Assembly: GCA_015698045.1 (NCBI GenBank)
Contig: BLAL01000014.1
Coordinates: forward strand, 124,001-188,000
Source: Rhizophagus clarus
Lineage: Eukaryota; Glomeromycota; Glomeromycetes; Glomerales; Glomeraceae
DNA: 64,000 nucleotides
Reading direction: 5' to 3'
Part shown: positions 1 through 14,400 of the stretch, piece by piece
Numbering within the stretch: position 1 is the stretch's first letter
Layout of the letters: the number at the start of each line of letters is the position of its first letter
Notes under the pieces: generated by a model
What the model was told of the DNA's origin: nothing
The model's database searches: none
What the model saw: the letters and a program-made list of their open reading frames with translations, nothing else
Translations under genes and position numbers: made by a program

Positions 1-1100
1 TATCATCTAAATTATTTACCTCTTTAATAAGCAGTTTTAGTATATCAATACTGTAAGCTTCTTTAGATTTACCAAATTTTGAAATTACTATTTGGTTACT
101 TATTGTTAGTTAGATACTTTAATATAGGTTTTATTTAATTTATTTTTTTAATACTTATATATTAACTATGTTTAATTACAATTTTTTTTCAAGTATATTG
201 CATTAGATATTTGTATACTATTGAAAGGCATAGTGGTATAAGGACTAATATGAAGACCAGTATAAGGATTGGTATAAGGACTGATATGAAGACCAGTATA
301 GGGTATCTAGTATAAGGAGTATATATAGGAGATCATACTAGGTAATAAGGTATTTTTCATATATTGTTTCAGACTTGAAAGTGCGTTTGAGTATATTCTT
401 GAGGACAGAACAGATTGGAATAAATGGAACAGATCAGATATCCCAAAATAAAAACTTTTCTGGAAAATATTTGATCTGATTATTTTTTTTACTATCTGTT
501 CCATCTGTTCCATCTGTTTTATATCCTTATTTCTTCTTTATTCTTTGTTCTATATTGTTCTTGATATGTTTGTATAGAACAGATGTATGGAACAGATCAA
601 AATCGATGGGTGGATATGGTATAGTTAGTAACTATACCTTTTTTGGCATTAAGAGCTTAACTAAATAAGAGATCAGGTATAGTTTTCTCACATAGGGAGG
701 ATGTATTGGATTTTAGCTCATCAAATTGCAGAGCAATACAAAATACTGATAACTTAATAATATTAAAAAAAGGTAAAATTAATATTATAAAATAAAATAT
801 AGTTAATAATCATTATTATAAATTTAATGACAAAAATACAATAATTAATATATTTGTAAAATATAATGAGAGTAAGAAGAAAACAAAAAAGAAAGAGTGT
901 GTTTTTTTGAAAAATAAACAGAATCGTATTGATATTAAAATCAAACTGAATTTTGATTGGTTAATAATAGATAAATTGAAAAACTACTATTATTAGTTGT
1001 AATTTTTCATCTCATATAGTCATATATATAGTGACCTTTTAAATTTGTATTAAAATTTGCTTTGGACTTTCAAATACTTAATTTTTTTTAATAATATTAA
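1..1100. other. AT-rich non-coding stretch
   Basis: No gene recognised. It contains two copies of a 36-bp direct repeat at about 235-303 (core GGTATAAGGACT, then GAAGACCAGTATA). At 420-520 and 570-600 there are imperfect copies and inverted versions of a GGAACAGATC / GATCTGTTCC motif. The only open frames are short and low in complexity. Confidence 0.5.
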
Positions 1101-1139
1101 TTTATTTAATATAAATTTAATAAAAAGTGTATTATTTTT

Positions 1140-2600
1140 TTTAAAATGTTATAAAATTTAAAAAAATCCTTTAAAAATATCCCATACAAACTCTTAGAAA
1201 ATTTCAAAAAAAAATCTATTTATTAAAAATATTTTATATGAATCTTAGAAAATTTTTTAAAAAAATTTTCTATTAGATATTCTATACGAAACCTTTTTAT
1301 ATGAACTCTTAAAAATTTCTTTTAAAAAAATTTTCTATCAAAGAATTTCATGTGAATTCTTTTCATATGAACCCTAAAAAATTTCACAAAAAAATTTTCT
1401 ATCAGATATACAAATTCTTCTTATATGAACTCTTAAAAAATCTCTTAAAAAAATTTTTTATTAAAGATATTCCATACAAATCCTTATTATATGAACACTT
1501 GGAAAATTTTTATTAAAATATCACATATAAATTCTTTCCATATGATCTTTTATATGAACTCTTAAAAAATTTTTCAGGAAAAAATTTTTTATTAAAAAAT
1601 CCCATACAAACTCTTTCCATATGAACTCTTAAAAAATCTTTCAAAAAAATTTTTTCTATCAAAGAATCTCATGCAAATCCTTTTTATACGAATCCTAAAA
1701 AATTTCACAAAAAAATTTTCTATTAGATATTCTATATAAATTCTTCTTATATAAATTCTTAAAAAATCTCAAAAAATTTTTTTATCAAAGATATCCTATA
1801 TAAATCTTTTCTATATTAAATACTTGAAAAATCTTTATAAAAATATTTTTTATAAACTCTTCCTTTATGAATTCTTAGAAAATCTATAAAAAAAATTTTC
1901 TATCAAAGAATCTATATAAACTCTTCTTATTTGAATTCTTAAAAAATCTCTTAAAAAAAATTTTCTATTAAAGATATTCCATACAAATCCTTTTTATATA
2001 AACTCTTAGAAAATACGAACTTTTCTCATACAAACTCTTAGAAAATCTCTTAAAAAAAATTTTTTTATTAGATATTTTATATGAACTGAACTCTTAGAAA
2101 ATCTCTCAAAAAAAAATTTTCTATTAGATATCCCATATAAACTTTTTTTATATGAACTCTTAAAAATAAAAAAAATCTATTTATCAAAAATATCTTATAC
2201 GAATCTTAGGAAATCTCTCAAAAAAAATTTTCTATTAGATATTCTACAAATCCTTTTAAATGAACTTTTAGAAAATTTTGCAAAAAAATTTTCTATCAAA
2301 TATCCCATACAAATTCTTCTTATACGAACTTTTAAAAAATTGCTTTAAAAAAATTTTCTATTAAAGATATTAATAAATCTTTTCCATATGAATTTTTAGA
2401 AAATCTCTTAAAAAAAATTTTTCCATCAGATATTTCATATGAACTTTTTCATACAAACTTAGAAAATAAAAAAAATTTTCTATTAGATATCCCATATGAA
2501 CTCTTTTCATACAAACTTTTAGAAATCTCAAAAAATAAAAATATTTCTATTTCTATACAAATCTTAAAAAATCTACCAAAAAAAATTTTCTATTAGAGTT
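1140..2600. repeat. Degenerate tandem repeat, about 60-bp unit
   Basis: The stretch is built from diverged copies of a unit containing AAAAAATTTTCTATTAGATA, then CCATACAAACTCTT, then TATGAACTCTTAAAAAATCT. Around twenty copies can be followed by eye, with indels and substitutions throughout. The sequence is an old minisatellite with no sign of coding. Confidence 0.75.
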
Positions 2601-2639
2601 TAGAGTGTTTATAAATTAAATATTTTAAAACATTGTTAT

Positions 2640-2905
2640 TGAAAAATCTGCTAATATGGTAACCAATCAATTATCAATCTGATATGATTGATTGGTGATT
2701 TATTGATAACTGGTAAATTTCAACTATATACTAATTGGTCATCGATCAGTCATATAATCAGTTAATAACTGATTTGAAATTTATATCTGATTGATGACCA
2801 ATTAGTATCAGATTGAAGAATTAGTCATCAATAGGTAACTAATTAGTTTCCAATTGGTTACCAATTAGTCATATAACCAATTAGTGACTGGTTTAACTCA
2901 TTTGA
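2640..2905. repeat. Palindrome-rich short repeats (ACCAATTAGT / ACTAATTGGT)
   Basis: Multiple copies, in both orientations, of a short core such as ACCAATTAGT, CAATTGGTTACC and GATTGATTGG. Many pairs can fold back on each other. The function is unknown; it may be the end of a decayed foldback element. Confidence 0.5.
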
Positions 2906-5900
2906 CCTGTGTTAATTTACTTAGAAAATTATATTCAGATGATTTTTTTTTTCATAATAATTTTGAATATAATTCCAAATCTGAAGAATTATATAACAAT
3001 TATACAATTTTATAAATCTCACATTATATACTAATAATTCTCTTATTAACGCTAATTCTACTAAAGTATTTATGACAGCTGGTTTCATAGTTATATTAGA
3101 TTTTAATAATATCACACATTCTTTTACAACTACAATTAAGAATTGGCCTTTTTTACTTTGTGCAAGAATCCATATCATACTATTTATTGAGATTCTTGTG
3201 GTTTCTTCTCATGATTGTAACATTGATATCTATACTAATAGTTAAAATACTATCAATATGATTCAGAAATTATCGACCAACTCATATTTATCACCTTGTG
3301 AATTTTTTAAATTACTGAATAATAATATCATTCAGAATGATATACATCATCTTATTTACTCAAAAAAAATTACTATTCACTTTAGGAAAGTTAAAGCCCA
3401 TACTGACGATAATTTTTAATAATCATATTAATCAATTATGTTGGCAAGCTCATTCTGACCAAACTTTAGCATTAATAATTATATATTATTTTTTCAATAA
3501 TATATCTTATATTTCTTGTTGGGATTTGTTATTTATTGAACAAAAAACTTGCAATTTTAAATAATTTAAGCAATTTTGATTTATACATTAATTTATTTTA
3601 TATTAATAATAACAAAATAATTTTGATATAATATGCATGATAATCAATAAAATATTTTTTATTGTTTAAATAAAATTATATAGTAAAAATTAAAAATATT
3701 TAAATAATTATTACAAATATAAATATAATATATAAAATTACATTTTTTTAATAACTGATATTAGTATTTAAGTCATAATCATCTATTTAGATTATATAAA
3801 AATTATTAATCTTAAATTCTAATTAAAATCATAAATATTGAAATTTTTTAGTTAAATATTGTAAATTTATAATGCTAATTAAAAATTATAATAAACTTAA
3901 TTTAAATTATATTTTAATTATTAACACTTTAATTTACCATAATATTATATAGTAATTAAATTCTTTATTTTTCTATTTGTAATAGATGCAATAGCATAGG
4001 TGGAAATTTTGAATTGGGATTCTTTATTGAATAATAGCAGCTTTTATAGTATGGTTAAGATTTGTAACATTAGCTAGGTCTTGTTAAACATTTACTGTAA
4101 TATATCTTTATTCCTGTAACCTAAAAATCTTTTTTCTTTCAAAGGGTTTAAAAAAAAAAAAAATAGTAATACAACTAACTAATAATATATATATATAATT
4201 ATAATAATAAATTTTAATCAATAAAAATGCATGATTTTGTAATACGTAATATTTTGCTAATGAATAGAATTCGACCACAAAAAAATTTGGCATGAAAATA
4301 TACTGGTTTGATGTACTAAATATATTGCAACCAACGGAAACCGTCAAAATATAATTGAAAAATTACTATATCGATAAATTGAAGTATAACAAACATTTTG
4401 ATACAATAATTAGTTTCATGATTGATTAAGGTGTTCAAATTGATGTTTTTCAAACAGAAATAAAATTAAGGTTATATTTCTTTGATCCAAAAATAAAAGA
4501 TTTGAATACACAAAAATTCTCGGCATTGTTCATTTCACATGACAGATACTATATTTTGATCACTTGCATTATAAATAGTGGTACAAAAATGGTTCGTGCG
4601 CAACTAATAAATATTTTAATTGTTCGAAACTTCTCGAACAATGATGAAATCAATGAAATTATCCACAAATTTTGAAACAAAGAACATTCATTAATCATTA
4701 AATGGTAATGAATGGTAATGATATACGATACCAGTGTTTTATATCCAAACAAAAAAATGAAACTTAATCTCATGTTAATGCATTTACAAATTCCCAATGA
4801 GACTTAAAAAAGTATTTTTAAACAGATCACGTGAACTTGAGAATTTTTATTTTTAAAGTACATTTCATTGAAATACTGGATAAAGTTTAAAGAAAAAAAA
4901 AACGCCATAGATCCATAGGTTTCATGAAAAAAAAAAAATAATTTTTTAAAAAAAAATTAAATTGCATTTTGACCAAAATGCGTTATTAAATGACATAGAA
5001 AATGTATATATAAACGGTTTTTCATCCGAAAGATATATAAAATGTTATCCGTTCAAAAAAAAAAAAAAAAAAAAAAAATATGAAAATTGTTTTCAAAAGA
5101 TATATATAAACATGTTTTTAATAATTTATGAGAAACAAAATTTAAGATCACATGTAAATCTTATATAAGTAAATCTTATATAAGTAAAGAGCGAAAGAAA
5201 TAGGTTTGTATAAGACAAATAAATAAAGGTTAGATTCGAGAAAAGAGAATACGAATAAATATTTTTTATTACAAATTTTATTGTTTACAACAATAAACTC
5301 ATTGTAATTTTTTTTTTTTTTTTTCTAATCAAGGTTATTTGAAAATTTTGAGTTCTTGTTAAAAAACAACGGAAAAGTACGGAAGTGACGATATAACTAG
5401 ATAATGGCAAATGATTGGCCAATAATTAACGACAACGTGCAATTGACAGATAATGCATTTCTTTTCACATGAGATTTTCGTAAAAATCACTAAAAATGTG
5501 GGGTCTCTATAAAAGGGAGATATTTTTTTGACTTCAGCCAAAAAAAAAACCATATTATTTAATTAATAACCAATAAAATTTTATGAAAAAAGATGTCATT
5601 AACTTTTTCAATATTAATATTGAGAATTAAGTTTTTATATATGTGAAACCCCAAAAAAAACTCGAACTGTAAGACGATTTTTTTTTTTTTTTAATTACAA
5701 TGGGAAACCATTTTCACATTGTGTATTTTTTTTTTCCAATTTCTGATTTCATAGATTTTTTTTACAAACAGATTTACGGCCTGAAATTAAGGCACGTGAA
5801 CAAAATTGTGACACGATAAAAAAAAATATCACGTACGCGTCATTTTTAAATAATAAAATTGGATTGGATAAAATGGATAAAATACAGGTAACACGAGCAT

Positions 5901-6217
5901 GCATAAAATCCTTTTTGTTTGAAATATGAAACATATTGATATGAATTAATATGGTAGTTGGGCAAAAAAATAAGAATACGGTATTTAAATTCTACTGAAA
6001 AGTAAAAAAGATAATTGGTCTATCTAACACGCGATTTCCATTGAAATTTTTATGAGTGATATTTACGTATACATATTGTGAACAGATGAGATATTATAAA
6101 TATAATAAATATAGATTATCATCAAAAGAAGTTCGTATAAACTCATTATTTGATTACAAGTATTTTGAATATCAAAATTATGTCATTACGGAAATGATCT
6201 GATAAACGCCCAAAGTA

Positions 6218-6252
<35 letters not shown>

Positions 6253-8522
6253 CAACAACAACAACAACAACAACAATAATAATAATTAATAATTAAAAAT
6301 TAATAATTAATGAATTTAGGTCCATGGAATAGAATCGACGACACGGGTCCACTAATTGAATATAATTTGTAATCGAAAGCAAATTCTTAATTTGGGAGTT
6401 TTGTTTGCATTACATATAATCTGCATGCTTTTTTTTTTTAAAAAAAAAAAGGGAAATCCTGATTTCTAGAATATCAAAAAAAAAAAAAAAAAAAAAAAAA
6501 AAAACGCGATTTCAACTGAAAAAAGATAAAATCCTGTTGTCCATTTGCAGAAAAGTTTAAAAATCCGAAAAACGTTATAATTATAATAATAACAATTATT
6601 ATTTTTTAATTTAAAAAAAAAAAAAAATTTTTTTTTATTTGAAAATGAATTTTAAAATGAGAAACTACCCTCGATTATTAGAAGTAATAAATTCCTATTG
6701 TGCAATTTCTATTATGAACCATTTCTTAGTAAGGTTTGTTTACCTCGTTTGTCATAATTTAAAAATTAAATAATACGATTTTGGAAACAGCAAATTAATT
6801 TTAAGATCAGGATAAAAAAAAAAAAAAAAAAGATCCCTTGGTTTATTAAAAAAAAGCAGGGATAATTTAAGGACAAATCAATAAAACAAACCAATGATTA
6901 AATTATTTTAGAAAAATTTAAATATAATACAGTAACATTATATAATCATTTTACAAATCGGATATTAACACACTGTAATGTAAATAATAAATAAGACGTA
7001 CATTATCTTTTAAGGAGTGTAAACGTGTTTTTTTATTTATTTTTACATGCTATATTAACGTTATTTCTCCGTTAAATTTTTTGTTAAGCCGAAAAAATTG
7101 TTATTGATCCGAATATTTTTAATGCATGTGTGACGAGGGATCAGGTAAAGAATATTAAATCTCAGATTTAAACTTGCGAAAAGTGAATTATATTCGTTTG
7201 ATTAACTTTTTTTACCTGGTTTGTTATTTTTTTTTTTTTCCTCAAAACTTAATTTTATTACTATAATTGAATAATACCGAATATATCTTTCGTTAATATC
7301 ACTTAATAATCATGTGATACGAGATATATAAATAGATTATAATATAATATAATAATATAATATAATAATATAATTGTTCGTAAATCGTACAGTATATAGT
7401 TTTAACTCAGCGTTTGTGTTTCTAAATAGTATGGTTACACGGGACTTTTTTTTTTTATTTTGTTATTATAGTCGGCAAAAAAGTGATATCATTTAAGTAC
7501 TAAACAAAATTGGTGTTTTTTTAGTTATTTCTTCTTAAAAATGAACTTATTTTTTCATTTCACCTCTTTTTGAAATCTCTCCCCCACCCTAAATATTTTC
7601 ATTCATCTATTTATAATTTAATTTACTTATTAAACATTATAAAAATGTACTTATGAATTTTTTCTTGTCACCTTTTTTTTTTTCTTTTTTTTTTTTATTT
7701 ATTTATTTATGCATAAAGAGAAGGAATATTTTGATATTGAATGTTGGTCGTATCAAAATTTCAGCAGGAGCTTTCAAACAAACAGGTTAGTCTTAAGTAT
7801 CTGGGACCTGCAGGAAAAAAAAAAAAAAAATAATAAGAAATGCAACGCTGTACATGCGAAATCAATAAATAAATAAATATCTCTTTCTTTTTTTTTTTTT
7901 ATTTTTATCTTTATTATAATCATTTATCTGCATATTTATTTCAATTAATATTTTACAATAAGTATATAAATATATATTTACAATAATATAAAACGACCTC
8001 TGTTTTCATAAAAAAAAATCTTTTTAGTGGTTGCGATATTGGTAATGACAACTCTTTAACCTCATTCGTGAATCCTTGATTCCCTTTCGTCATTTTCGAC
8101 TATTCCGCAAGTTAAATTATTAAACCAAAATAATTTACTCCTCTTTGTTGTCTAACGATTAAAATTTAATTTCAGATTAAAATAATTCGATTTGATTTTA
8201 TTTTGATCTCCTTTTCATCGGAAAAGAAATTTTCAATTTATGAGATTTTTATAAATCAAATCCCTTTCTTTTTTTAACGGACGCTTACCGAACTTTTGTC
8301 CCTCCCCAACAGAAGCTCCCCCTCAATTCCCTTTATAATTCTCTATTGTTTATTATTCGCTGATTTTCTTTTTTGAATTGTACGTGATCTCAATTATTGT
8401 TCACTTTGCATTTATATATATATAAGTTATTAATTTTTCCGTTTTTTTTTTTTCCTCCATTTCCCCCTTTACACAGTCTTATTATTACATATATAAATTT
8501 CATCTCTTTCCTTTTTTTTATC
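2906..8522. other. Long AT-rich intergenic stretch upstream of the Myb gene
   Basis: No convincing gene. It holds many poly-A/poly-T runs and a compound microsatellite (TAA)n(CAA)n(TAA)n at about 6,222-6,288. Faint coding-like traces at 2,920-3,560 are too decayed to assign. The last 250 bases (8,270-8,520) become C/T-rich with a TATATATATA run near 8,413, fitting a promoter and 5' leader of the following gene. No motif there is specific enough to name. Confidence 0.45.
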
Positions 8523-11039
8523 ATGGAGAATTTATCAAAGAATTTCCCTACTGAAGACCAATTTCTTCTAGGTAACATAATTGAATAAAAAATTTTGTTT
8601 TTTTTTTTCTTTTAAATTAAAATTCATTTTCCAATTTTCAATTACTATTTTTTTTTAAAAAAAAAAAATTATTTTGTTTCCGAAATCCTGCGCAACCAAA
8701 ACTAAAGTTCCTTACTCGTTTTTCTTTGTTTTCCTTTTAATAATATTACAATTCTTTCTTTTTCTTATTTTACTTTTTCTTTTTTTTTTCTTCTTCTTCT
8801 TAAAACCTGTTGTTTTTTTTTTTTTAATAATTTTATGTAGTAGATCACGTGCAATCATCCCAATCCGCTGTGTTCGATGACGAACTATTGAAATATTTTC
8901 CAAATATGAATAATACAATAGACCCTTCTAATAATAACGACAGTAATAGAGAATCCTCGGATTCTCTTGCGATAACTGGAAGTTCAGGTTTGCAACCATA
9001 TCACCACCAACAAGATCTTGCGGAAATAGGGAATTCTACGCTGATACATATTCCTTTTTATTTTGAGAACAACAATGTCTGTAAATGTATTAAATAAAAT
9101 CTATTTGAATTTTTATAATATCACCTGATCTCTTTAACAAACATCCAATTTTGTTACTATTTTTAGGTTTATTCTCGAGATACTTATTCAAATTGTTATG
9201 ATCAAGTTCGTTATTTTTTTTTTTTTTTTTTTTTACCACATTACATATATAAACTCATTTCATTCATTGATTTATTTTTTTTTTCTTTTCCTTTAGCAAC
9301 ATGAATTACAAAGTAAAAACGCGGTAATTACAGTTTATCTTTTTTTGAAAATAAAAAGGAAATTTTCATACTCAAAACATTTGTCGCGTTTTTTTTTTTT
9401 TAGTTATTACAAAATAATTCTGATCTTAATTTTGAACAACGCGTTCAAAATACAAGATTCCCCGTTTCAGTAATTAATCAATTATTCAACTAATTTTTTC
9501 AATGATTATTATTGATAATTATTATTAACTAGACACATTTCATTATTAAATAGGCTGCGGATAGTCAATATGATCAAAATGAATGGGCTGTCACATTAAA
9601 TGTAATACATCATGATAATATCCAAAGAAATTTATATATGATATATTTTTTTTTATTTTTTTTTTTTTAATTTTTTTTTTTATTTTTTTTTTAGTCGCAT
9701 ATACCACAAATATCATCAGTCAATGAAATATATCCTAATCATAATATTGGACTTTCACAAATGGTTTTGGAAAGCCCATTTCCATCTCCGGATCTTTTAA
9801 CAATGACGACATTGCCGGTATCTACTTCTTCATATTCATTGATCCCCTTCGGTGATTGCCCAATTAACTCGGTATGTTCGATAATTTCAATCAAATTATG
9901 TTCCATTAATGTATGGACAGTCCGACCTTCCAGAGTAACATCATAGGTGTATGATTTTTAAAAAAAATTTCGAGTGATAATCAAAAAATTTTCTCTTTTG
10001 TAAGCAGAGACGATCACAAACCTTCCCCCCTTTATATGAAACTGAATATCAACCGCGAGTTGCAGTAACTGGCACAAACCTTTCTACGAATACACTTAGC
10101 CAAAAACCTCCTGTGTATACTAAATGGACCGAAGAAGAGGATGAGCTTTTACGAGCTGCTATAAGCATTTATGGTCCACACAAATGGTCTCTCATAGCCG
10201 CCCATGTACCGAATAGGACCCCGATGCAATGTTCAACAAGGTGGTTAGGTGCTTTAAATCCAACTATTCATAAAGGTCGTTGGACTCCTGAAGAAGATGC
10301 AGCATTAAAAGAAGCAGTTAGCGAATATGTAGATCTTCTTGATTCAGATGGTCATCCACAACCGATACCGTGGAATAAAATTGCCTCGCGTATTCCTCAC
10401 AGAACTGGTATTCAATGCCAAGCTCGTTGGTCAGAAGCATTAGATCCGAGTGTAAGAAAGGGCAAATGGTCACCTGAAGAAGATGAAGTATTGAAAGAAG
10501 GTGTAAGAAGATATGGTAGATGCTGGATTCGTATCGCTGAATTAATCGAAGGAAGAACCCAAGTAAATAATTAATTACCATTTATTCACTGATTATCCGG
10601 TAAATTTTTTAGTTATTCACATTTATTTATATTTGAATAGAGGCAATGTCGAACACGATGGGTACAGATAAAAAATAAACAGGCAAAAATAGAACGTGAT
10701 GCCAAGGTTACTACAGAAACTACGACTTCAACTGATGATGAAGGTAACGAAATATTGACCCCACCACATACGACACCATCTACACCAGCTCAGCCCATAA
10801 TAAATAATGCTCAAGGACAAGACTTGCAAGGCTTGTTAAGATCAATGAATCACATGACTCCCGTAGTACCGCAGGTCACAGCTGTAAAAAATCAAAGTCC
10901 CATCATGTCCCCAACTGGAACAAGTGCAACGGAAGAATCTTGCGTGACAACACCTGAAAATCTTTCCTCCTCCTCTCCTTATTTTGAAAAACCTAATCAA
11001 AATAACGTGTATCTCTTTACACATTCTTATTTACCTTAA
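8523..11039 (+). CDS. Three-repeat Myb DNA-binding protein (nine exons, intact)
   Basis: Likely a nuclear sequence-specific transcription factor of about 531 aa. Proposed exons: 8523-8571, 8841-9076, 9167-9205, 9297-9323, 9404-9469, 9554-9601, 9695-9871, 10008-10562, 10641-11039. Eight exon ends have standard GT/AG borders and matching phases. Only the exon 2 donor (GTCTGT at 9077) is weak, so that junction is uncertain. The C-terminal half holds three Myb repeats: KWTEEEDELL...TRWLGAL; GRWTPEEDAAL...ARWSEAL, which has an insert before its second helix; and GKWSPEEDEVL...TRWVQIK, split by the last intron inside the recognition helix (GRTQ|RQCRTRW). The N-terminal half is Asn/Ser/Gln-rich and probably disordered, possibly an activation region. 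The tail is Thr/Pro/Ser-rich. The three-repeat layout resembles c-Myb, Bas1 or SNAPC4 relatives; I cannot choose among them. AATAAA at 11501-11506 could serve 3' end formation. Confidence 0.9.
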
Positions 11040-14000
11040 ACTTTTTTTCAGAAAAAAAACATTTTTAAATCTCGTTATTTCTTTTTCGATTCAAATTTCT
11101 TTTATATTTGGACAATTTCGTAATTAGAATATTTATAGACTTTTTTTTTTTAATATATTAAGATTTTAAGATATAATTTTTTACGCTTAAAATTCGTGGT
11201 ATCGAATAATTTCCCCCTTCCACTTATATGTAACAACATAACCCTAATTCTATGACGAACGAACCTATTTTTTTTTTATTTGTATTTGGTTCTTTATTTT
11301 TATGTTTAAATTTTTATCTCTTTAATATCCATCCAACTTCAACTATATTCGATTTCTCACAAGGGAGTGAAAAGGAATTTTGCTCGATTTTCTCTATACA
11401 TAATTAAGATTTAGTTTTCTATCGATCGGTTGGCTTTTCATACATACATACAATTTTTTTTATGCTTACGGTACAAAAAAAAAATTTTTTCACGTGTTAA
11501 AATAAAGTTTATTATATTACACAAACATTCTCCTCTACAAAATTTAATAAAATGTCCAAATTCAATAATGATTTAATAGATATAATAGAACATTATACCG
11601 AGATCCAACATTGAAGTCAGGGATAGAAGATCAATATACCATTATGATAAAGCAAACTTTACGGATGCCAATAGAATTTCAATATTTCAGTCATGTGAAG
11701 TACATTCATGCTTCTTGAAAATCCATCCATAAAAAGCAATATGATTCGCGTTTATAATCTTCATTCTCGTGGCGAATATTTTTTTTCTTTTAAACTCAAC
11801 AATAGTTCATCTCACGTAATTAAGCCAAAAAAAAAAAAATGTCAAATTTATAGTTTTTTTGTCGAAAGTCTACTAGATGTATTACAAATGCTTCATTTTG
11901 ATTTTTGGTACAGATGATTATTTGTATAAAATTTTTACTCAAAATTATTTTTCTACTTATGATACATGTGAGAATGGGAAAGATAATTTTGACAATGCGT
12001 AATTGTGTAATGTATCATCACTAAATACGCCGAAACAAAGGCTAACGTTTTTTATTTCGAAAAGCAAAAATGTATTATTAATATCCAAACTAATGGCGTT
12101 AAAAGAAAATAGGTTAGCTGCAACAAGTAGAAAGTCTCAAGATCAATTACTCTTAATATTGATTTGTGAATTTCTAAAGATATATAAACAACTCGGAAAT
12201 TATTTCAATTCCTTTTAAATATGAAAGGAAGGTATAGGGCTGATCATTTCGAGAAAGTAATGATTTAGCATGATCTATAATACATGTCGTTACATGTCTT
12301 TTGAACGTATTTACAAAACACTAACCACAAATTTATCCCGTATAGGCGGACCACAGTGCCCAGGTATCTTGCAAATTTTAGGAGGTCGAATGATGCTGTA
12401 CCAGGTATACGAACAAGGAGATTGTGTGTCTCCTGGTAAAATTAGATTGCTTAAATAATATAATAAAAGAAAAAAGATTTTTTTTTTCTCATAACAATGA
12501 GGAGGCAAAGAGAGAGTTGCCGTAGCCCGCGTTATACGGTATAAAATGAACATTCCAAACGATCTATCAAACGATCTATCTGCGTGGAAAAGAATTTGGC
12601 CTCATATTACGATCACGTGATAGATAAATTTTTTATTTTCCCCCCTAACTTATGTATATTCGACTTACATATGCAACTTAAATTTTTTGTTTACAAAAAT
12701 AATTAAATTAAAACAATTAATATAAAAAAAAAAAAAAAACTTAGTCATTGAAAATAATTAGTATGTCCTAATTTGGATATTTTTCCGGAGATCAATTATG
12801 AATTCAAAATCAAAAAGATCTATCTTTGAATTTCCATTTTTCTTAATATGAATTGTATTATTTTTTGTCATTAAAGGCATTTGATAATAAATATGGTTAA
12901 AATCTTTTATCTAGGAAAATCTTTATTTATTTTTTCATGCAAAAAAAGAAGACACGCGAAACGCCATTTAAAAGCCAAACAACCATATCTGACATGTTTA
13001 AACACAAGTGAATCGATTAAGAAAATGTATACTTTATTCGCAAATATCACGATATATATTTTTTAAAATAGAATAATTTAATGCGAATAGACAAAATAAA
13101 AAAAAATTTTTATTTATATGCAGTGAATAGAAATAAGTTAATCCATTTCAGTTATATCTTGTAACAACATTCATAACAATTTATGTACCATTACATGCCA
13201 TATTACAGATCTTCGAACTTGTAATACATTCTAACATTTAAAAAGAACTTTAATGGAAACTTATTTAAGCTTTCGGGAATTTATCTATTTTCCTTTTTCT
13301 TTGTTCTCGGAAAATTTCAAGAGCATCTGATCTTTTATTTTATATTTTTAAATTTCTTGGTAATTTTAATACTATATCAATTTAGTACTATATCAATTTA
13401 TTTCGTTATAATATAACTAATATATATAACATAAACGATTTATTACGTTCGTTTCTTTTTTTCTTTTTTTCTTTACTCTTTTTTTTTTAAAAAAAAAAAA
13501 ATAAATAAATAAATAAATAAAGAAACATGATAAAAATTATTCAAAAATTCCAGAAACTTCTTAATTTTTACGAATGAAAAAAAAAATTTTTTTAAACAGG
13601 CTTTAACGTAATACCTTTTCAGAATTCCCATATTACTAACGAAAGTGTCTTTACGTAGTACAAGATGACAAACTGGAGCGTTTGAGTACCATCGTACAAA
13701 TTACGAAATAACAAAAAAGGAAAGTGACGCAAATACATAATACTCTAAAAAAAAATCGATTTAAAATTTTTTACTTTGGAAAAACAATTCATTCTGATTT
13801 AATATCAAAATTAAAAAGGGTAAGGCTATTTTTTAAAGGGTTGTAACTTGTAATCAAATTAATATTTTAAGATTAGAATCTATCATTATAATAGTTAAAT
13901 TGTTTCAAATACTTTTTAACCTGACTAATTTTTTTTACTTCTTTTTACTTGAACCGAAAAGATTATCAAATCTTGTAAATTCTCAATATTATAAAAAAAA

Positions 14001-14400
14001 TATCAGGGGAAAAAATTTTTTTTTATTGATTAGTAATTGATGTATGTGCTCTCACATGAAGGATTAATTTATTTAAATAGGTTAAATTGTTGAGGAATTC
14101 ATTTTTTTTAATAAATTCATCAATCAAATTTATATCAGGTAAAAATACTTCTAATTTTTTAATATTCATTTTCGTTTAAACTTCGAATTGATTTCTTTAA
14201 TAATATCTTTTTGTTTAATTATACAAAGAAAGGCTGTTTACTCAACTCATATTCTTTGTAAGATTCGATTTAGGTCCATGTCGAAATATTCATCATTTGA
14301 AATCATGTTTGACTTTACGTCTCTTAACATCTAAGCTTGCAGATCGAAAATATTTAACTAAAAAGAATATCGATAAATATCGATAATATCGATTTAATGG
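11040..14400. other. Intergenic stretch without recognisable gene
   Basis: About 3.4 kb of AT-rich sequence. 12,330-12,560 is richer in G+C, with a small hairpin (GGAGA...TCTCC at about 12,416-12,433). It matches no RNA family I can identify, and the short open frames across it look accidental. Long A and T runs and (AAAT)n at about 13,500 complete the stretch. Confidence 0.45.

Noticed and set aside
2921-3564. Short open frames on both strands with a protein-like look
   Set aside because: Faint coding-like composition, perhaps a decayed transposase piece, but I could not find a motif in any frame and stops are frequent.
12311-12560. GC-richer stretch with a small hairpin, possible ncRNA
   Set aside because: No match by eye to U1-U6, U3, SRP, RNase P or 5S landmarks, and the single 5-bp hairpin is weak evidence.
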